The notes under the pieces were generated by a model. That model had not been told where the DNA came from, did no database searches, and was given only the letters and a program-made list of their open reading frames with translations. A program made the translations under genes and the position numbers. Of a stretch of DNA of 5,488 nucleotides, positions 4,867 through 5,488 are shown piece by piece. Source of the DNA: Desulfobacterales bacterium (lineage in GTDB: Bacteria > Desulfobacterota > DSM-4660 > Desulfatiglandales > Desulfatiglandaceae); assembly GCA_027061865.1 (NCBI GenBank), contig JAMOVZ010000435.1, positions 1-5,488 on the forward strand. Direction: 5' to 3'. The first letter of the stretch is position 1, and every line of letters starts with the position of its first letter.

Positions 4867-5488
4867 ATGACCCACTTCCATCTCCATGCCAGTAACAGAC
4901 TAGAGGTGTTGGCGGAACGGTTGGCAGAGGTGCTTGCCACACCGCTTGGCTCTCCTCTTTCTCCTGAAATCGTAGTGGTTCAAAGCAAGGGGATGGAGAC
5001 CTGGCTCAGGATGGAGCTTGCGAGGCATCTAGGGATCTCCGCCAATATCGTGTTCCCGTTTCCCAACAGGATAATTGCCGGGATCTTCAGGCAGGTCTTG
5101 GGCCTGGAAGAAGATCCAGATTTTTCCCATCCCCGGGCCCTCACCTGGAAGGTCATGGAAGCAGTTGGCCGCCTCCTTGACCAGCCCCAGTTCAGAGACA
5201 TCAGGGCTTACCTGGAAGTGCCTCCTCAGGAATCAAAGCTCTACCAGCTCTCTTCCCGCATAGCCCAAGTGTTTGACCAATACCTGGTGTTCCGGCCTGA
5301 CATGCTCCTTAACTGGGAGAAAGGAAAGGCAGATCACTGGCAAGCCATACTCTGGAGGCACCTGATCGGAGAAAGGATGGTCCTCCACAAGGCAAGGCTC
5401 AAGCAGCTATTCATGAAGTACCAAGCAGAAGGCCATGTTAAAGCTGGCCAGCTACCCCAGAGGATCTCTGTGTTTGGCATCTCATCGC
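4867..5488 (+). CDS. recC: RecC, exodeoxyribonuclease V gamma subunit, N-terminal part (cut by right edge)
   Basis: RecC is the Chi-recognition and strand-splitting subunit of the RecBCD helicase-nuclease, which processes DNA double-strand ends for RecA loading and degrades foreign linear DNA. Here 207 of the roughly 1,100 residues usual for the family are visible. The N-terminus matches E. coli RecC in order: HLHASNRLEVL (5-15), IVVVQSKGMETWLRMEL (35-51), GISANIVFPFPN (56-67), TWKVM (93-97), SKLYQLSSRIAQVFDQYLVF in two adjoining pieces (123-142), RPDML (143-147) and HWQAILWR (157-164). This is the inactive helicase-like 1A region. The ATG at 4867 has AAGGGG five bases upstream. The frame stays open far upstream but without an in-frame ATG, GTG or TTG between the repeat element and 4867. 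No frameshift is seen. recB and recD are expected to the right. The divergent DinG/YoaA helicase gene suggests a DNA-repair neighbourhood. Confidence 0.95.
   Translation, partial: MTHFHLHASNRLEVLAERLAEVLATPLGSPLSPEIVVVQSKGMETWLRMELARHLGISANIVFPFPNRIIAGIFRQVLGLEEDPDFSHPRALTWKVMEAVGRLLDQPQFRDIRAYLEVPPQESKLYQLSSRIAQVFDQYLVFRPDMLLNWEKGKADHWQAILWRHLIGERMVLHKARLKQLFMKYQAEGHVKAGQLPQRISVFGISS

Noticed and set aside
1..5488. A new defence or biosynthetic gene cluster
   Set aside because: All six genes are recognisable housekeeping families. A RecC-helicase-Nudix neighbourhood is better explained by DNA repair and nucleotide maintenance than by a dedicated system.

Overview
The window is an ordinary bacterial chromosomal segment with six protein-coding genes. 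Four are complete and two run off the edges. Each gene was read from conserved motifs rather than from a database search. I see no RNA gene, CRISPR array, prophage or complete insertion sequence. Moderate G+C, AGGAG-type ribosome binding sites, a RecBCD-type recombination gene next to a DinG/YoaA helicase, and a YbgC-like thioesterase suggest a Gram-negative, proteobacterium-like organism. A deltaproteobacterial (Desulfobacterota-like) source would fit, but this is only a loose inference.

Left part (1-1064). Two genes run leftward: the start of a dTDP-glucose 4,6-dehydratase gene (rfbB/rmlB, cut by the left edge) and, upstream of it, a hot-dog-fold acyl-CoA thioesterase. The 178 bp between the thioesterase and the rightward TatD-family gene is a divergent promoter region. 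It holds credible sigma70-type boxes on both strands, a small inverted repeat between the two -35 boxes and a near-palindrome over the TatD -10 box.

Middle part (1065-4534). A complete TatD-family metal-dependent hydrolase runs rightward. It converges on a leftward two-gene unit: a DinG/YoaA-type iron-sulfur DNA helicase followed after 41 bp by an ADP-ribose-pyrophosphatase-like Nudix hydrolase. The 165-bp convergent gap has C-rich, G-poor tracts and a perfect 7-bp hairpin.

Right part (4535-5488). The helicase gene is divergent from recC, whose first 207 codons are present; recB and recD would be expected beyond the edge. The 332-bp gap holds the most unusual structure here: a 148-bp AT-rich element bounded by 24-bp inverted repeats matching at 23 of 24 positions. 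It looks like a miniature inverted-repeat (MITE-like) element, possibly carrying a recC promoter. A guanine-quadruplex-type motif lies between the element and recC.

The genes are housekeeping functions: sugar-nucleotide synthesis, thioester hydrolysis, nucleic-acid and nucleotide maintenance, and double-strand-break repair. I found no convincing new defence or biosynthetic system. The points worth a second look are the intergenic repeats and leader structures.
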